DNA of 64,000 bases from Siphonodentalium dalli (GCA_032622095.1 CP136062.1:4524001-4588000); one strand, 5' to 3'; numbered from the stretch's first letter, positions 1-12,581 are shown. Made by a program: numbers and translations. Notes: a model not told the origin generated them from the sequence alone.

Positions 1-1047
1 ATAAAATTGTCTACTATGAGGGTTTACGAGCAGACAATTTTACCCAATTCACAATACAAACCGGTCATAGCACCATGCATACATGTATATGGCCTCAATA
101 GCTCGAAGACGAGTGTGACTCGCCACACAGTAGTATTTCAACCAGGTTATACTCATGATTCATTCCATGAACTGAACATTACATGCACACGTCGGCTACG
201 ACATGATAGGTGACGCTATTTTGCTGAAGATAGGATATAATATACATAACGCGAATTAATGTAGACTTTGAAAAATTATTGAAATTTTAACACGCAGTGA
301 CGAATGGTATAAGATAATATAATAGCAAGCTATTCCATGCATGAGAGTAAATAGCCACCCTGTAAATTTGGTAACCGAAGAAGTTGGGCATATTATTATT
401 ATTGAATATAATATCTCACGTAACTTTCTCGCGTTCTGATTGGCTGCCTACTGCCATACTATTTTACGATAGTACCCCTGTAGCCCACCTACTCACCTAC
501 TATTCTTTTTCTATTTATAGTAACATAATTTGTGTTTGCACCATCGTATTGCCACCTGAACACACGGTCAATCTGAAACTGTCCTGTGCATTTCCTGCGT
601 TACATGTAGTTTTTGCTGTGTCTGTATAGCATCAGACTCGGAGAACGACCGATTTCACGGTAGATAATCACATTCGTTCCGGTTCAATTTGACGAAGGGC
701 GATCCTCGATTTCAAATACGATTGATAATTGTAGACACTTCCGTGTTGAATTCGGAAAACACGCTTCGATGCAAGATCAAATTTATCGATTATATATACT
801 GTAAATTCGTTATGGTGAGTTAATAAACGTATATATATGTGTAATATAATCGTCACTTTATTTATCTCTGGCTTAATTGGGTGTTATCGGAAGATTTTGT
901 TCATGTCTCCTCGAATTTAGTTTGTTTTCTCCAATGATATTTTCGTAACTCAATTCTTTCGAGACCGATTTCGTACCCGGAATTAACTATGTGCATGATG
1001 AGACACTGTTTACTGTTCTCACCGTCTGCTATTAGCGACTTCAATTA
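1..1047. other. Unassigned AT-rich DNA upstream of the Crypton relic
   Basis: I see no convincing gene here. The open frames are below 85 codons, lack family motifs and overlap on both strands. Cryptons lack terminal inverted repeats, so the 5' boundary of the element that contains the following recombinase cannot be read from this sequence. Confidence 0.5.
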
Positions 1048-1065
1048 TTGAGTTTGCCTGTCAAA

Positions 1066-2289
1066 ATGAGTGAACATAGATTTGCAGAAGATAATCCAAA
1101 TGACTTTTTAGATGAAAATCTTACATCTAAAAAAAACAAAGACACCACAAAATTTACTGTGAACATCTTGGAAACATTTTGCCGTGAAAAGCGATTTGAT
1201 TTAAACATGATGTCCATGTCTGCTAGTGAGTTGGATGGAATTTTAACAAACTTCTTTGTTAATGTCCGTATGCAGAGCGGATATTTTTATTCAAGATCGA
1301 GTCTCCTCGTCATCAGACAAGGTATCAACCGATTCTTGAAAAATGCCGGTCAGAAGGAAAGGGACAGTTTGTACATAAATCGCCCATTTCAGTCGCAGAT
1401 TTGGATCTGATGTACAATAATGCCATATTTGACACATCTACACCCACAGGACTTGTGTCCAAAACATTCTTTGAAATCGTCTTATTCTTCTGTAGGCGAG
1501 GAAGAGAAAAATCTTCGTGATTTACGACCAGATCACTTTGAAATCCGATGTGACGATGAAAATAAAATGTATTTGGTCAAAACAAAATCCGAGCAAACAA
1601 AGAACTATCAAGGAGACATGAACATATCTGACGAGGGTTCAGAGGGTCGCATGTGTGAAACAGGAGGCCCCGTCTGTCCTGTCAGGACCTTCCAAAAGTA
1701 TCTGAGTAAGAGAAATCCCAAGTGCGAGGCATTATTTCAACATCCCAGGGATAGCTTCTTTGATGACGATGACGTGTGGTTCAAAAATTCACCCATGGGT
1801 GAAAACCATTTGGGAGATATGATGCCGAGAATTTCCAAACAGGCTGGACTTTCTAAAAGATACACAAATCACTGTATCCGAACAACAGCTATTACTATTC
1901 TGAGTAATGCTGGCTTTGAATCAAGGCACATTGCTTCCATTTCGAAGCATAGGTCAATCCAGTCAATAGCGAGATACTGCACTGATTCCTCGGATACGCA
2001 GAAAAAGCAAATGTCGAACACTCTGGCCACCCATGTATCTGCTAGCAATAACTCTCTGCCATCACAAAACATTGATGTAGAATCTGCTAATACATATGAT
2101 TCTGGTGAGAAATATGTACAGGTTGCTGGAAATGTACTTATCCAAACTATTGACAATAACACTAATAACAGTACCAATGAGCTAAATTTCAGAGCAATTG
2201 GTGTGAACCCAACGTTCAATTTCAATGGCGAAAATTGTATCTTCCACGTCTACAATTGTGCAACTCCTGCTAAAACCCCAGAACAGTGA
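1066..2289 (+). pseudogene. Crypton-type tyrosine recombinase (DUF3504/KIAA1958-like), frame-broken
   Basis: This is a relic of the tyrosine recombinase that moves Crypton DNA transposons by cutting and rejoining DNA through a catalytic tyrosine. The N-terminal part, from the ATG at 1066, looks like the helical core-binding domain. The C-terminal part carries the catalytic signature: an HCIR box (His codon 1870-1872, Arg 1879-1881), a second His in SKHRS (1948-1950) and the nucleophile Tyr in ARYC (1975-1977). The reading frame stops at TGA 1408-1410. Between about 1370 and 1508 the family-like sequence runs in another frame; a base appears missing near the T-run at 1368-1370 and one extra in the A-run at 1506-1511, so the frame is restored afterwards. 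No introns are visible. It ends with an Asn-rich tail typical of the KIAA1958-like group. Two compensating indels argue against a domesticated working gene; a sequencing error at both sites is the alternative. Confidence 0.85.
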
Positions 2290-2493
2290 ACTTTAAATTC
2301 TGATTTGTGTTGTGTTGTTCACTTTAAACTTCTGTGAAAGAAATAGTTTCCTCAATCTTATGGAGGTTGTGCTTAAATGAGTTTCTCTTTGAAATTTTGA
2401 GTTGCATTAAATTAAAGTATTATGAATCTTGTATAAATTGTATTGAATTAGAATAGCCTTCCATTTCCCAGGTATAATCTTTAATTGATAAAG

Positions 2494-2793
2494 AATGTTC
2501 GATATAATATGATAAATAATGCATGACACCACCAAAAACATAACAAAAATACCACCACCAAAAAGACAATAACAAACACAACAAAAAACAACAACGCAAC
2601 CACAAAAAAATACAACAAAAAACACAATGCCACCACAAAAACCCCCCCCCCCAAAAAACACAATAACAAACACAACAACACCAACACCAAAATCACAACA
2701 CAATAACAAACACAACAACACCAACACCAAAAACACAACAAAACAAAAAAACAAAAACAAATGTTCGATATAATATAATAAATAATGCATGAC
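2494..2793. repeat. A/C-rich simple sequence between 34-bp direct repeats
   Basis: A purely A/C stretch of CAACAACACC-type units (about 2528-2759, with a short C-run at 2641-2652) sits between two nearly identical 34-bp direct copies starting AATGTTCGATATAAT and ending ATAATGCATGAC (2494-2527 and 2760-2793). Long open frames on the minus strand here encode only Val/Phe/Cys-rich low-complexity peptides and are not genes. Confidence 0.8.
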
Positions 2794-4849
2794 TTGTCGT
2801 TGACTATGCCAAAATAGTGGTCCTCGAGGAGGGAGAAATGCCGTGGCTTATGAACCAATCGCTCTATAATAAAGAGCGTTTTTGTGGCGGGTTTTTAGGG
2901 GTCTTTTTTGTTTTGTTATATTAAAGTTGTGTCTTATTATTGGTGATAGAGATGATATATGCATATGATGCACTTCGCGTATAATTGTGTTTAATATATT
3001 AAGCATATGATTGCGCTTAATATATAAACAGCGCTATTGTAGCAGAGTAGGTTCGTGGGATATTTGACATGTTTGCATAGGGGGAGCTGCGCGTTATGAG
3101 ATATGTGACTAATGATTATGTTGTGGCAATAATAGGGTGAGTATGTGATTATTAGCACGTTAGGTGCATAGAAAGTGTTTTCATGGGTGGTTGAGAGTGA
3201 TCAATGTATGTAGTTAACTGGTGCGCATCGTATGATTGTGTACTTATGTCTGATATTTTTTCAGTCTCGTTTTGGGCATAATTCGTCGCTTATGAATTGA
3301 TTTCTAATGAAATCATAATTTCGCGATTATCGGCGTAAGGGAGGGGTGCGGTAATGCTTTAGCGAATGGTTGGTGAGATGCAGTGATTTGAGGCAGGTGT
3401 ATAATCTTACCGTTATTGTTATGTTATTATTCGAACATTGCGAGTAAAGGTATCGTGTGTCGTGCCTTAGCATAAGCAGTATATATATATATTTAAACGA
3501 GCAATTTGTCAGACATCTGACTGGCTTAAAGTATATGCGCTCGTATTGCATTGAACTAATAATCATGAGAACGAGTTTTGTTATCATGAAGATGAGTACT
3601 CTATACTCTACAATTATTAAATATGTCAATGTGATATGTGAGTAGACACTATGACTTAGTGTATACATATACATGTATTATAGCGCCCGCTCTCCCGTGG
3701 CGAAGCCGCGGAAGCGAAGCGACCAGGGTATACGTATGTGAATATCGGATATACTAATAAACTTTTTCGGCCCAATCTAAAAATAATTTGAAATTACCTA
3801 AAATAGGATAATTTATTCATAACTCAAGGGTCAGCGGGGTTCACAAAATTACTTTTGGCGACGGCCGCCATGTTGTATTCATCGTGATTTCGATTTATCG
3901 CGATTCGTCATTCATGATTCTATACGCGATTCATTTGTCTGTAATTTCGATACACTACGATACAGTTCCGCTTCCGTATTATGCAGTTACCATCCAAAGT
4001 AAATCAGGACCCCTCGTTCCTTTCCGTAAGCTGTGAATGCTTACGAAGTTTTATTGGAAGTAAATCTGTAAATTTCGTTTGTTCCCGTGAGCTCGCACTT
4101 TGACCTTTGACACAAACGTTGACGGAAGTGATATGACTGACCTCCGTAACCTAGCCTCAGACTGTAAGCCATGCTCTGATTGGTTTAATTTGATGAACTG
4201 CTGTGATTTCAATCAATCAAATACTAGTATATTGGATATATCGTCTGCGCAAAACAACAACACGTCGGCCGTGGAAAGATGTCTGCTCAAGAAAGCTTAA
4301 AACTTGTCAATCCGACAGCGGCCTACAGGTAGAAAATCTGGCAGTATTTCGGTTTTGGGACGTAACCCTTTGAGGATGGAAAGCCATGCATTAAGACAGA
4401 CAGAACTAAAACGATATGCAAATTATGTTCGACGGCAACCTCTTACAAGACTGGTGTTACGACCAACATGTCACACCATTTGAAACGACATTCTCAGCCA
4501 GCTGTTGTGATTATATGATATATAAACAGATGAGTGAGAAACTTTTCAACTCTTTTACTGTCTTCAGTATCAATATGTCATGTTGTACTGGTATTTCCGG
4601 ATGTGTACGAGCATACTACATTACTACATACTACAATACACATATAACTAAACAATTATGAAAGTCCACAGTAATATTAGAAAAACTATCATTAAAACTC
4701 AACCTGAGAGTTGGGAAAATTTGGAGTGTTGAATAGCTATTTACTCGTGGGATAAAATTTTGCCTATCACGATATGTATCGTATCGTTGGCCCCGTATCG
4801 CGATACATATTGTATCGTGACCAAGCATATCGTTACAGGCCGACAGCCG
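2794..4849. other. Stretch without recognisable gene
   Basis: AT-rich sequence with no supported coding region. It includes a short GC-rich patch at about 3685-3725 with CCGCGG and repeated GCGAAGC. The ORFs at 3327-3674 (minus), 3457-3645 and 4100-4300 (plus) have no domain motifs, and the first two overlap each other on opposite strands. Confidence 0.5.
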
Positions 4850-5009
4850 TGTGTACGTAAAAATCGTAGCTGGCAATGGTCGTAGGGTAGTCAATCACAT
4901 TCTTTAGAACAACATATGCTATCATAATGTACGACGAGATTGCAAACGTCTGAACAAACTATTCCTCCACTTACGATTGTATATTGGTCGTCTGAACATA
5001 CACTAAGTT
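4850..5009. mobile_element. Right half of a GTCGTCTGAA-type MITE
   Basis: This matches the right half of the element at 30262-30648, including the inner block AGTCAATCACAT and the terminal ACTTACGATTGTAT...GTCGTCTGAA. The left TIR is missing, so this is a truncated, immobile copy. Confidence 0.65.
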
Positions 5010-5397
5010 GTTCCCACAGTATGTTATACTTGTGATAGTTAGTATTAGTTACTAGTACAGTATGCATGCATGCACAGTGTTCACCTGCCCTGGCGTATTG
5101 TGATAATCACCAACCAATCATCAGAAATTAGGAAATGATGGAATCGAGATAAAAAAAGATACATGCAAATTTCAATGACTTGCCTAAAAACCAGGTAGAA
5201 AATGTAATGTTGCGAAAAATACATAATAATGCAATACTTCAGTATGGACAGTATGTCGTGATATAATATTAGTATACGAACATTTGCAAAACTGTCAAGA
5301 CTCAAGCAAGGTTTCGATCAACATTGTGTGGCTATATAAATCACTAAACACTCACATGACGCAAACATTCTATTATTGGCTGACCTCGGGTTAAGTC
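5010..5397. other. Stretch without recognisable feature
   Basis: No gene, RNA or repeat relationship could be supported; a minus-strand 74-codon frame here shows no domain. Confidence 0.4.
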
Positions 5398-5487
5398 AGA
5401 ACGAATCGTGTTATGTTCCAGGTTTTCTGCTGTGATGACTTGCTTTCACATGCCCAAGTTGTACCCACTAACCAAAGTTGTCCCTAC
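5398..5487 (+). repeat. 90-bp dispersed repeat, inverted partner at 12582-12668
   Basis: The sequence from CAGAACGAATCGTG through CACATGCCCAAGTTGTACCC is found in reverse complement at 12582-12668 with few differences. No TIR or coding content is visible, so its class is unknown. Confidence 0.75.
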
Positions 5488-5540
5488 CATCTAGGAAGCC
5501 CAGGTTAGACCGTTAACTTCTGGGTTGCCCTGGCTGATGT

Positions 5541-5926
5541 ACCCTGCTGGACAAAACAAGTGTCCATTGGCACCGCGGTGTATTTGCCGTTCGACCGCGG
5601 TGTCAGAGTTTGTAACTGCATTTGAGCACCGCGGCTGAGCGGCAAGTACACCGCGGCCAAACGTCAAGTACACATGTACACCATGGCCGAAAAGCAACTG
5701 CAACGGGGCCGCATGGCATGTACACCGTGGTTAGATTTCTGGTTTGTATTGTCTTTTTTCAGTTTAATGAATGTACACAGCGGTAACTACACCATGGCCG
5801 AATGGCAAATACACCGCGGTCCAACTGTAGTTAGCCGGTGGAGCCGCGATGTAGTTGCATTTCGGCCGCGGCGGCAATGATAACAGCACCGTGGTTAAGT
5901 GGGACACTTGTTTTACACAGCAGGGT
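5541..5926. mobile_element. CCGCGG-rich MITE, copy 1
   Basis: A non-autonomous element with about 24-bp TIRs: it starts CCCTGCTGGACAAAACAAG and ends with the inverse CTTGTTTTACACAGCAGGG. The interior holds repeated palindromic blocks around CCGCGG (for example CACCGCGGC followed by GGCAAGTACAC), interrupted by an AT-rich centre with TTAGATTTCTGGTTTGTA. TA dinucleotides flank the family's better preserved ends, which suggests a 2-bp TA target duplication and a Tc1/mariner-like mobiliser, though this is not proven. Related copies lie at 10405-10775, 31548-31900 and 39161-40034. Confidence 0.8.
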
Positions 5927-6062
5927 TAAAAGCTTGATGAGAAAGCTTATGGTACATAAACCCGAGGCATCTGGGAGACTAGTGCTGTAAGGTATTTTCG
6001 TTAATCATCGACACCAAGATACCATATGCAAACAAACGCTGCCTTACACCGCCCACATTATT

Positions 6063-7590
6063 AGGTCAACTTTACTTTGTAAAGTTTGAGCTATTGCCAT
6101 GGCTTTGTCGTCTGTGTGTACATGTATGCGTAATTCGTAAACAATACAGGCTACAGGTCGTACCTTTGGTCAGATCATTATGAAATTTCACATAGCTGTT
6201 GACATCAACATTTAGACCGGAACGATTCATTTGGAGAAAAAAACATGGCCACCAGCGGCCATCTTGGATTTCAATATTCAATCCATTAGAACGGTTTACA
6301 GGTCGTACTGTTCGTCTGATCATCATGAAATTTGTCATGAATGTTAATATTGACATGTAGATGGGAACGAGTAATTTTGGGGTCATTCGACCAAAAAACA
6401 TGGCCGTCGACAGCCATCTTGGATTTTACTCTTTGCATGACTAAATTCTTTGGCACGCCCTACAGGTTGTACCTTTGGTCGGATCATCATGAAATTTGTC
6501 ATGGGTGTTAATATTTACATGTAGATGGGAAACGAGTACTCTTGGGGTCATTCGGCCAAAAAACATGGCCGCTGGCAGCTATCTCAGCTGGCTATCTTGG
6601 ATTTTACTCTTTGCGTGACTAAATCCTTTGGCACGGGCTACAGGTCGTAGCTTTGGTCGGATCATCATAAAATTTGTCATGAATGTTGACAATGACATGT
6701 ACCGGTAAATGGGAACGAGTCATTTTGGGGTCATTTGGCCAAAAAACATGGCCGCCAGCAGCCATCTTGGATTTTACTCTTTGGATGACTAAATCCTTTA
6801 GCACGGTCTACAGATCGTAGCTTTAGTCTGATCATCATGAAATTTGTCATGGCTGTTTAAATTGGAATGTAGATGGGAATGAGTCATTTTTGGGTCTTTC
6901 GGATGCCCGCGGCCATCTTTGATTTCAAAATTCAATCCATTAGCACGGGCTACTGTTCGTCTGGTCATCATTAAATTTGTCATGGGTGTTAATATTGACA
7001 TGTAGATGGGAACGAGTAATTTTGGGGTCGTTCGGCCAAAAAAACACATGGCTGCTGGCAGCCATCTTGGATTTTACTCTTTGCATGACTAAATCCTTTC
7101 ACACAGGCCACAAGTCGAACCTTTGGTCAGATCATCATGAAATTTGTCATGGTTGTTAAATATGACATGTAGATGGGAACGAGTCATTGTCCAGTCATTG
7201 ACCAAAAGACATGGCTACCAGCAGCCATCTTGGATTTTACACTGCATGACTAAATCCTTTGGCACGTGCTACAGAACGCACCTTTTGTCAGATCATTGTG
7301 AAATTTGTCATGGATGTTGACATTGACATGTTGATGAGATCGAGTAAGTTTTAGGTTATTCGGCCAAAATCATGGCCGCCAGCAGCCATCTTGGATTTTA
7401 CTCTTTGCATAACTAAATCCTTTGGCATGGGCTACAGGTCGTACCTTTAATCGGATCATCATGAAATTTGTCATGGCTGTTGACATTGGCATTTGGCCTT
7501 AAAATGTGTCCAGTGGCAGCCATCTTGGATTTTACTCTTTGCATGACTAAATCCTTTGGCACACCCTACAGTCCACTTCCCTCATCCGAT
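6063..7590 (+). repeat. Degenerate array of about 165-bp CATCTTGGATTT units
   Basis: About eight diverged head-to-tail units contain, in order, ATCATCATGAAATTTGTCATG, ACATGTAGATGGGAACGAG, GGTCATTCGGCCAAAAAACA, GGCAGCCATCTTGGATTT and CTAAATCCTTTGGCACGG. Spacing is mostly 160-176 bp. The array opens with a small hairpin motif (ACTTTACTTTGTAAAGT) that also opens the fragment at 42496. Other units lie at 11480-12030, 33640-35610 and 57100-57430. No protein is encoded; short frames in both strands are shadows of the repeat. Confidence 0.8.
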
Positions 7591-7955
7591 CATCTCCAGA
7601 CTTCATATTAATCTTGATATTGATCTTACTAGATGGAAGCTATCAAATGTTTTTAAATTTTATTGGAAAACATAGCCACCTGGATTTTACATCTGTAACC
7701 ATCTTGGATTTTACTTTTTTATATACCGGTATACATGTATATGTATCTCTTCATGTTGATAATCTAGTATTACTTAGACATTTAAACTTTCCGCACCCCT
7801 AATCGCTCCACATTAAATTATTTCCTTTCCAAGTTGAGGTACAGTGTCATTGACACTTTCATTATATGAAGTACTTGACTTAATTATTTTAAGTGATTAT
7901 TGCTGGAAATGATAAACTGCAAACTTGATACTAGTAATAGTATTAACTATTTTTG
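7591..7955. other. AT-rich spacer
   Basis: AT-rich transition between the unit array and the tandem duplication. It starts with one decayed unit (CATCTTGGATTTTAC near 7692) and shows no gene. Confidence 0.4.
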
Positions 7956-9805
7956 CGCATACACATATATATACTTAGAAATATTTTACTTGAGTTAATA
8001 AAACTGAATTGAAATGTATATACACGGTAACTAAAACAACAGGATATGGAGAATTGCAGATGTGATGCTATTTTCTGCCAACAAATTAGGCCTGCAATAG
8101 TACATGTACGTGTATGGTACACTGAAATTTCCCGAGGCAGTATAATAATAAAATCTGGACTGACTGGTTGCTATTCATGTTGACATAGGCAACAGCGGTG
8201 TTTGAACAGGATGTCAATAAATTAGCTGACAGTGACACTCGAAAATCTTGGCGCAAATGCTGAGCTGCTTTTTTGTCCATAGTAGTTAGTACCGTGTAAA
8301 ATATTGTTACTTCATTTTCAGGATTTCCAAATTAAACCAATGGAACTTTGGGAGCACTTTGTTAGGTTTGAGTTTCTGGGTCAATAACGATGGCTGCATA
8401 ATTAAGGAGACACACGTCTATGTATTTCATGTTTAAATAGTAGTTGTATCAGTGTATACTATATGTACATTGTTGTTTATTATTGGAGGGGTGGCGTCTG
8501 GGTTGGTCAGTGGTCCAATGAGCACGGTACCGGTCAATCTGTAGGACCTGAGCTTGTGACTGACATGGGTTCGATTCCTATGTGGCGACCTCTGTCCAAC
8601 TTCTTGCCTGAAGAAAACTTTCCGATCGGCGGAGTACATATGATATGTGCAGACGGTGCATCGTGACTACCTATTGTAGGTGACTAACCATAGATCACAT
8701 GGTTTCCATCAACAACAAATGATCTGGCCCCATTGTTATATCGCCTTAGTTGTGGAAAGCAACAAAACCCCCAAAAAATTACTCAATGTTGCTACTGCCT
8801 TTCATTTATTTATTTTATATGTGTGGTTTTACGTGGCTTCCTACAATTAAGCGATATCACAGCAAAGGCAGATTAATTGTTGGTAGAGGAAAACATGTTT
8901 GCTATACTTACACTTGTAGTTGTGTACAATTCAGTACTTAAAAAAAAATTAAGTGATTTATGCACCATCTGCTCTCATGTAAATCACTGACCACTGTGAA
9001 GGTAGCCTGTGTTTCCTCTGTTAATATTCCGATGTTATTATACTAGTAATTAGATGAAGGTAGCGGGTGTTTCCTGTCCTTCCCATGTTATTATCATTAG
9101 ATGTAGGTACACCGGTAGTCCATGTTCCCTCTGTTCATCCCATGTTATCATATTATGCCTATGGGGGTCAGGCAGGGGGGTATTTTTTTACGGGCACTTA
9201 TGCGGGGGTGGGTCACTGGGTGGGTTGTTTGGTCGATGGGACTAACAAACAATTTTTTCCGCAACTCATAACTTTTTTTCCTCCAAGTTTTTTGACTGTT
9301 TTTTCAATGAATTTGGCTTAAAACACCTTAGAATAAGAGAAATAATGTAATTCTAACTGCTAAACTGACTGCAGGCAGTTATTGTGTTTTATTTTGTTGC
9401 AAATTTTGAAATCCAAGATGGCCGCTGGCAGCCATGTTTTTTTTCTCCGAATGACCCCAAAATGACTCGTTCCTATTTACATGCCAATGTTAACATCCAT
9501 GACAAATAGTATGCACAGAAATTCATATACAGCTGTTTACAGTGAATCCCCCCCGCAAATCTGTTTTAGTGTTAAAAGGGGGTGGGTGTCCAAAAATGGT
9601 CGGACAAATTCGGACGCAGGGTGGGTGGGGGTCCCAACAAGGGTCGAAAGTAAAAAATCAGCATACGTGTCTGAAAATGTTTTCTGACCCCCCCCCCCAG
9701 AGGGCATTTACCAGTACAGGTAGTCAAGGGCTCTGTCTGTCCGAGCATATCACCTTGTAACTCGGGTGTTGATTATCAGAGTTTGTTATCTTTTGTCATG
9801 GTGAA
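7956..9805 (+). repeat. Tandem-duplicated 1.85-kb block, copy 1 (parts X and Y)
   Basis: Part X (7956-8190) recurs at 9806-10036 and part Y (8191-9805) recurs at 13476-15148, in the same order and orientation. In this copy X and Y are contiguous. Y contains a tRNA-derived SINE-like stretch, a single 58-bp unit near 8998-9055, G/C homopolymer tracts and one inverted CATCTTGGATTT fragment (about 9405-9510). No protein-coding gene is evident. Confidence 0.85.
8484..8778 (+). mobile_element. tRNA-derived SINE-like element, copy 1
   Basis: A likely RNA polymerase III internal promoter is visible: an A-box-like TTGGTCAGTGG near 8503 and an exact B box GGTTCGATTCC near 8570. The flanking bases do not pair as an acceptor stem, so it is not a functional tRNA gene. 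The 3' part ends near GTTGTGGAAAGCAACAAAAC. The second copy (13769-14064) has a mutated B box (GGTTCGATTCA). Confidence 0.55.
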
Positions 9806-10036
9806 CGCACATATATATACTTAGAAATATTTTACTTGAGTTAATAAAACTGAATTGAAATGTATATATACGGTAACTAAAACAACAGGATAAGGAGAAT
9901 TGCAGATGTGATGCTATTTTCTGCCAACAAATTAGGCCTGCAATAGTACATGTACGTGTATGGTACACTAAAATTTCCCGAGGCAGTATAATAATAAAAT
10001 CTGGACTGACTGGTTGCTATTCATGTTGACATAGGC
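9806..10036 (+). repeat. Tandem-duplicated block, copy 2, part X
   Basis: A near-identical repeat of 7956-8190, ending at GTTGACATAGGC exactly where copy 1 continues into part Y. Here it is followed by 3.4 kb of unrelated sequence before part Y resumes at 13476. Confidence 0.85.
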
Positions 10037-10069
10037 AGCCCGATTTGATATCGGATTCCGATTTTTTGC

Positions 10070-10393
10070 GGTAAATTGCCAATTTGTAGAGCCATAATTG
10101 CACTCGAGATGTGTACTAATAATTTCCCCAGAAAAACTTATTCAAACAGACAAAGATGGATAACTCTAAAATCAAGTGTATTAATAATGCAATTTTGACT
10201 GAGACCATCCTTTTGACGGCGTGTTTCTGGGCCAGAACATATAGAAATAACAAAACTTCAAAAATTGATATCTGATCACTCTGAGCGTTGATAGGTTGGT
10301 TCTTCGACTCGAATGATCGAATCAATTATTTTTATCCCCGAAGCCAAAGAAATAGTAATTGATGAGGGCCTGATCGGATTGAGTACCTTTAAT
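10070..10393. mobile_element. Diverged copy of the GGTACTCAA long-TIR family
   Basis: Shares with 45573-46033 the internal blocks GATGGATAACTCTAAAATCA, TTCTGGGCCAGA and CCCCGAAGCCA and the right terminus GGATTGAGTACCTTTAA. The left TIR is not recognisable. Confidence 0.65.
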
Positions 10394-10404
10394 TAAATGT
10401 CCAT

Positions 10405-10775
10405 ACCCCGCTGGACAAAACAAGTGTCCATTGGCACCGCAGTGTATTTGCCGTTCGGCCGCGGTGTCAGAGTTTGTAACTGCAGTTTAGCACCGCGGCC
10501 GAACGGCAAGTACACTGTGGCCCAACAGCAAGCACCCTGCGGCCGAAAGGCAACTACACTATGTGCACCATGGTTAGATTTCTGGTTTGTATCGTCTTTT
10601 TTCAGTTTAATGAACGTACAGTGTTCACCGCGGCAACTACACCATGGCTGAACGGCAAGTACACCGCGGCCCAACTGTAGTTAGCCGATGGAGCTGCGGT
10701 GTAGTTGCATTTCAGCCGTGGTGGCAACGCTAGCTGCACAGCGGTTAGGTGGACACTTGTTTTGTCAAGCAGGGT
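10405..10775. mobile_element. CCGCGG-rich MITE, copy 2
   Basis: Starts CCCCGCTGGACAAAACAAG and ends CTTGTTTTGTCAAGCAGGG, flanked by TA on both sides. It has the same internal layout as 5541-5926. Frames on both strands here are repeat shadows. Confidence 0.82.
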
Positions 10776-12581
10776 ATGTATGCCATATACTAGAATATGT
10801 ACATGCATAAAGTTATAAGCTCATCATTTTGATATCAGAATCATATAGAAATCTTGACTTTGTGCTCTTTTCAATTTCCATAGCCTCAAAATTAATGATT
10901 GTGCAGACCCAAATAAGCACTGCGTGGGGGAAACTTCCCACAAAAATAATAAAGGTGCATGCATGTTTATTTGGAGCCCAAGAGTATGGGTTATGTCGTC
11001 AAAACACTATATAACACCAGGTGCCTCGGTTGGGGTCATTTAATGTTCAGGACGTCAGGGTTAAGTGAAGGGTAGGCCTACATATGTTTTTAAAAATGTG
11101 CTAATGGGTTTGCTATCGGTGGCGACGCAGTTACTTCAACTGTGTTGCAGAATGTATGGGGGCCATTGGCAATTTGTTTTCAGTTCATTTTCATTGTAAA
11201 TGTGAACAGTTATTCTGTAGAATAAATAGCAGCCCTCTTAATTTACGTTGTTTGGCTTCGGCAATATGCTACGGCAACCCTTTGTCTTGGCCCAGTTTAC
11301 TTCAGCATGCCTGATTACCGTAGCAAATTATGAGAACCGGTACTGAAATTGTGACATAAAGTCATTTGGAATGAGAATTCAAAACTATTAACTATTAAAC
11401 TATTAAAATATGCCCCGGCTCCTAGCACAAGATTTAGCCAAACTTTTGTTTTCAATTTTCTGGTAAAAATACCTGTACATGGCTGCTAACAGCAACAGGC
11501 AACATCTCTCATCCGATCGTCACCAAACATAATATGGATTCACCATAGTGACATCTAAATGAGAGATTACCCCATCGAAATTCTGGTAAAAAAACATGGC
11601 TACCAACGGCCATCTTGTTTTTACTCTTTGTTTGACTAAATCCTTTAGCACACCCTACATGTAACATCTCTCATCTGATCGTCACCAAACTTCATATGGA
11701 TCTTCGGGGTCACATCTTGATGGCAGCTATCCCATTTTTTCCGAATTTTGTTTAAAAAACATGTCTACAAGCAACCATACTGGATTTCAAATTTGAATCA
11801 ATCGGCACACCATGAAGCTCACAATTATTGGTGAAATGTTTTGAAAATTTAAGGGTACATTACTACATGTATGTTTGGGATCACCTCTAGATGGGAACGA
11901 TTGAATTTGAACAATTTTCGATGAAATACATGGCCACTAGCAGGTATCTTGTATTTTACTCTTTGCACACTAAATTCTTTGGCACACCCTACAGGCCACA
12001 ACCCTTCATCGAACTTAATATGGATCCTCGAGGTGACCTCTAGATAGGAATTACCATTTTAGTTTTCATTGTTGGCATACAAACATCCCTGTGGTTGTGG
12101 GGTTCCACACGGAGGTACAGTGTACCACTATAATCAAAGTAATTGAATTGAAAAACAGGGTGATACCCAGGTGAAGACCATTGTATTGATGGTAGTATAC
12201 AGTATCCACAGCGGTATCAAGATGGTCACTGCGGTGGAGTTACGGTAACGTTTGGTCAGGGACGTGACCAGAGGGTCTCCATTGTTGGGGGGGGGGGGGT
12301 GGGTGTCCACTTCGGGAAATTTCAACACTGCACCCCTCCCCCTTGAATCTGACAAAAAACACAATTTTGCATAATTCCATTCGCACCTTGCATCTCCCCC
12401 CTTGCCCCTCAATGCTCAGGCCTAATAACCTAGATATATTCATAAACCATGGTTCTATATACCGGTACCCGGTATCTGAACCTGAAAATTCCATAAATAC
12501 ACAGAACGACATGATGTGTAAATGGGTTTGTCGATATGAGAGGGGATGGGTTCACATCAGAAGATTGTTTGCAAGATTGTC
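10776..12581. other. Mixed non-coding DNA with decayed repeat units
   Basis: From about 11480 to 12030 there are strongly decayed CATCTTGGATTT-family units (TGGCTACCAACGGCCATCTTG, TCTCATCTGATCGTCACC). An 11-base G-run lies at about 12287. No gene is supported. Confidence 0.5.

Noticed and set aside
2407-2858. Minus-strand ORFs up to 127 codons rich in Val, Phe, Cys and Leu
   Set aside because: Translation of an A/C simple repeat; low complexity only.
8484-8600. tRNA gene
   Set aside because: A and B boxes are present, but the ends cannot pair as an acceptor stem and the B box is mutated in the other copy; a SINE is more likely.
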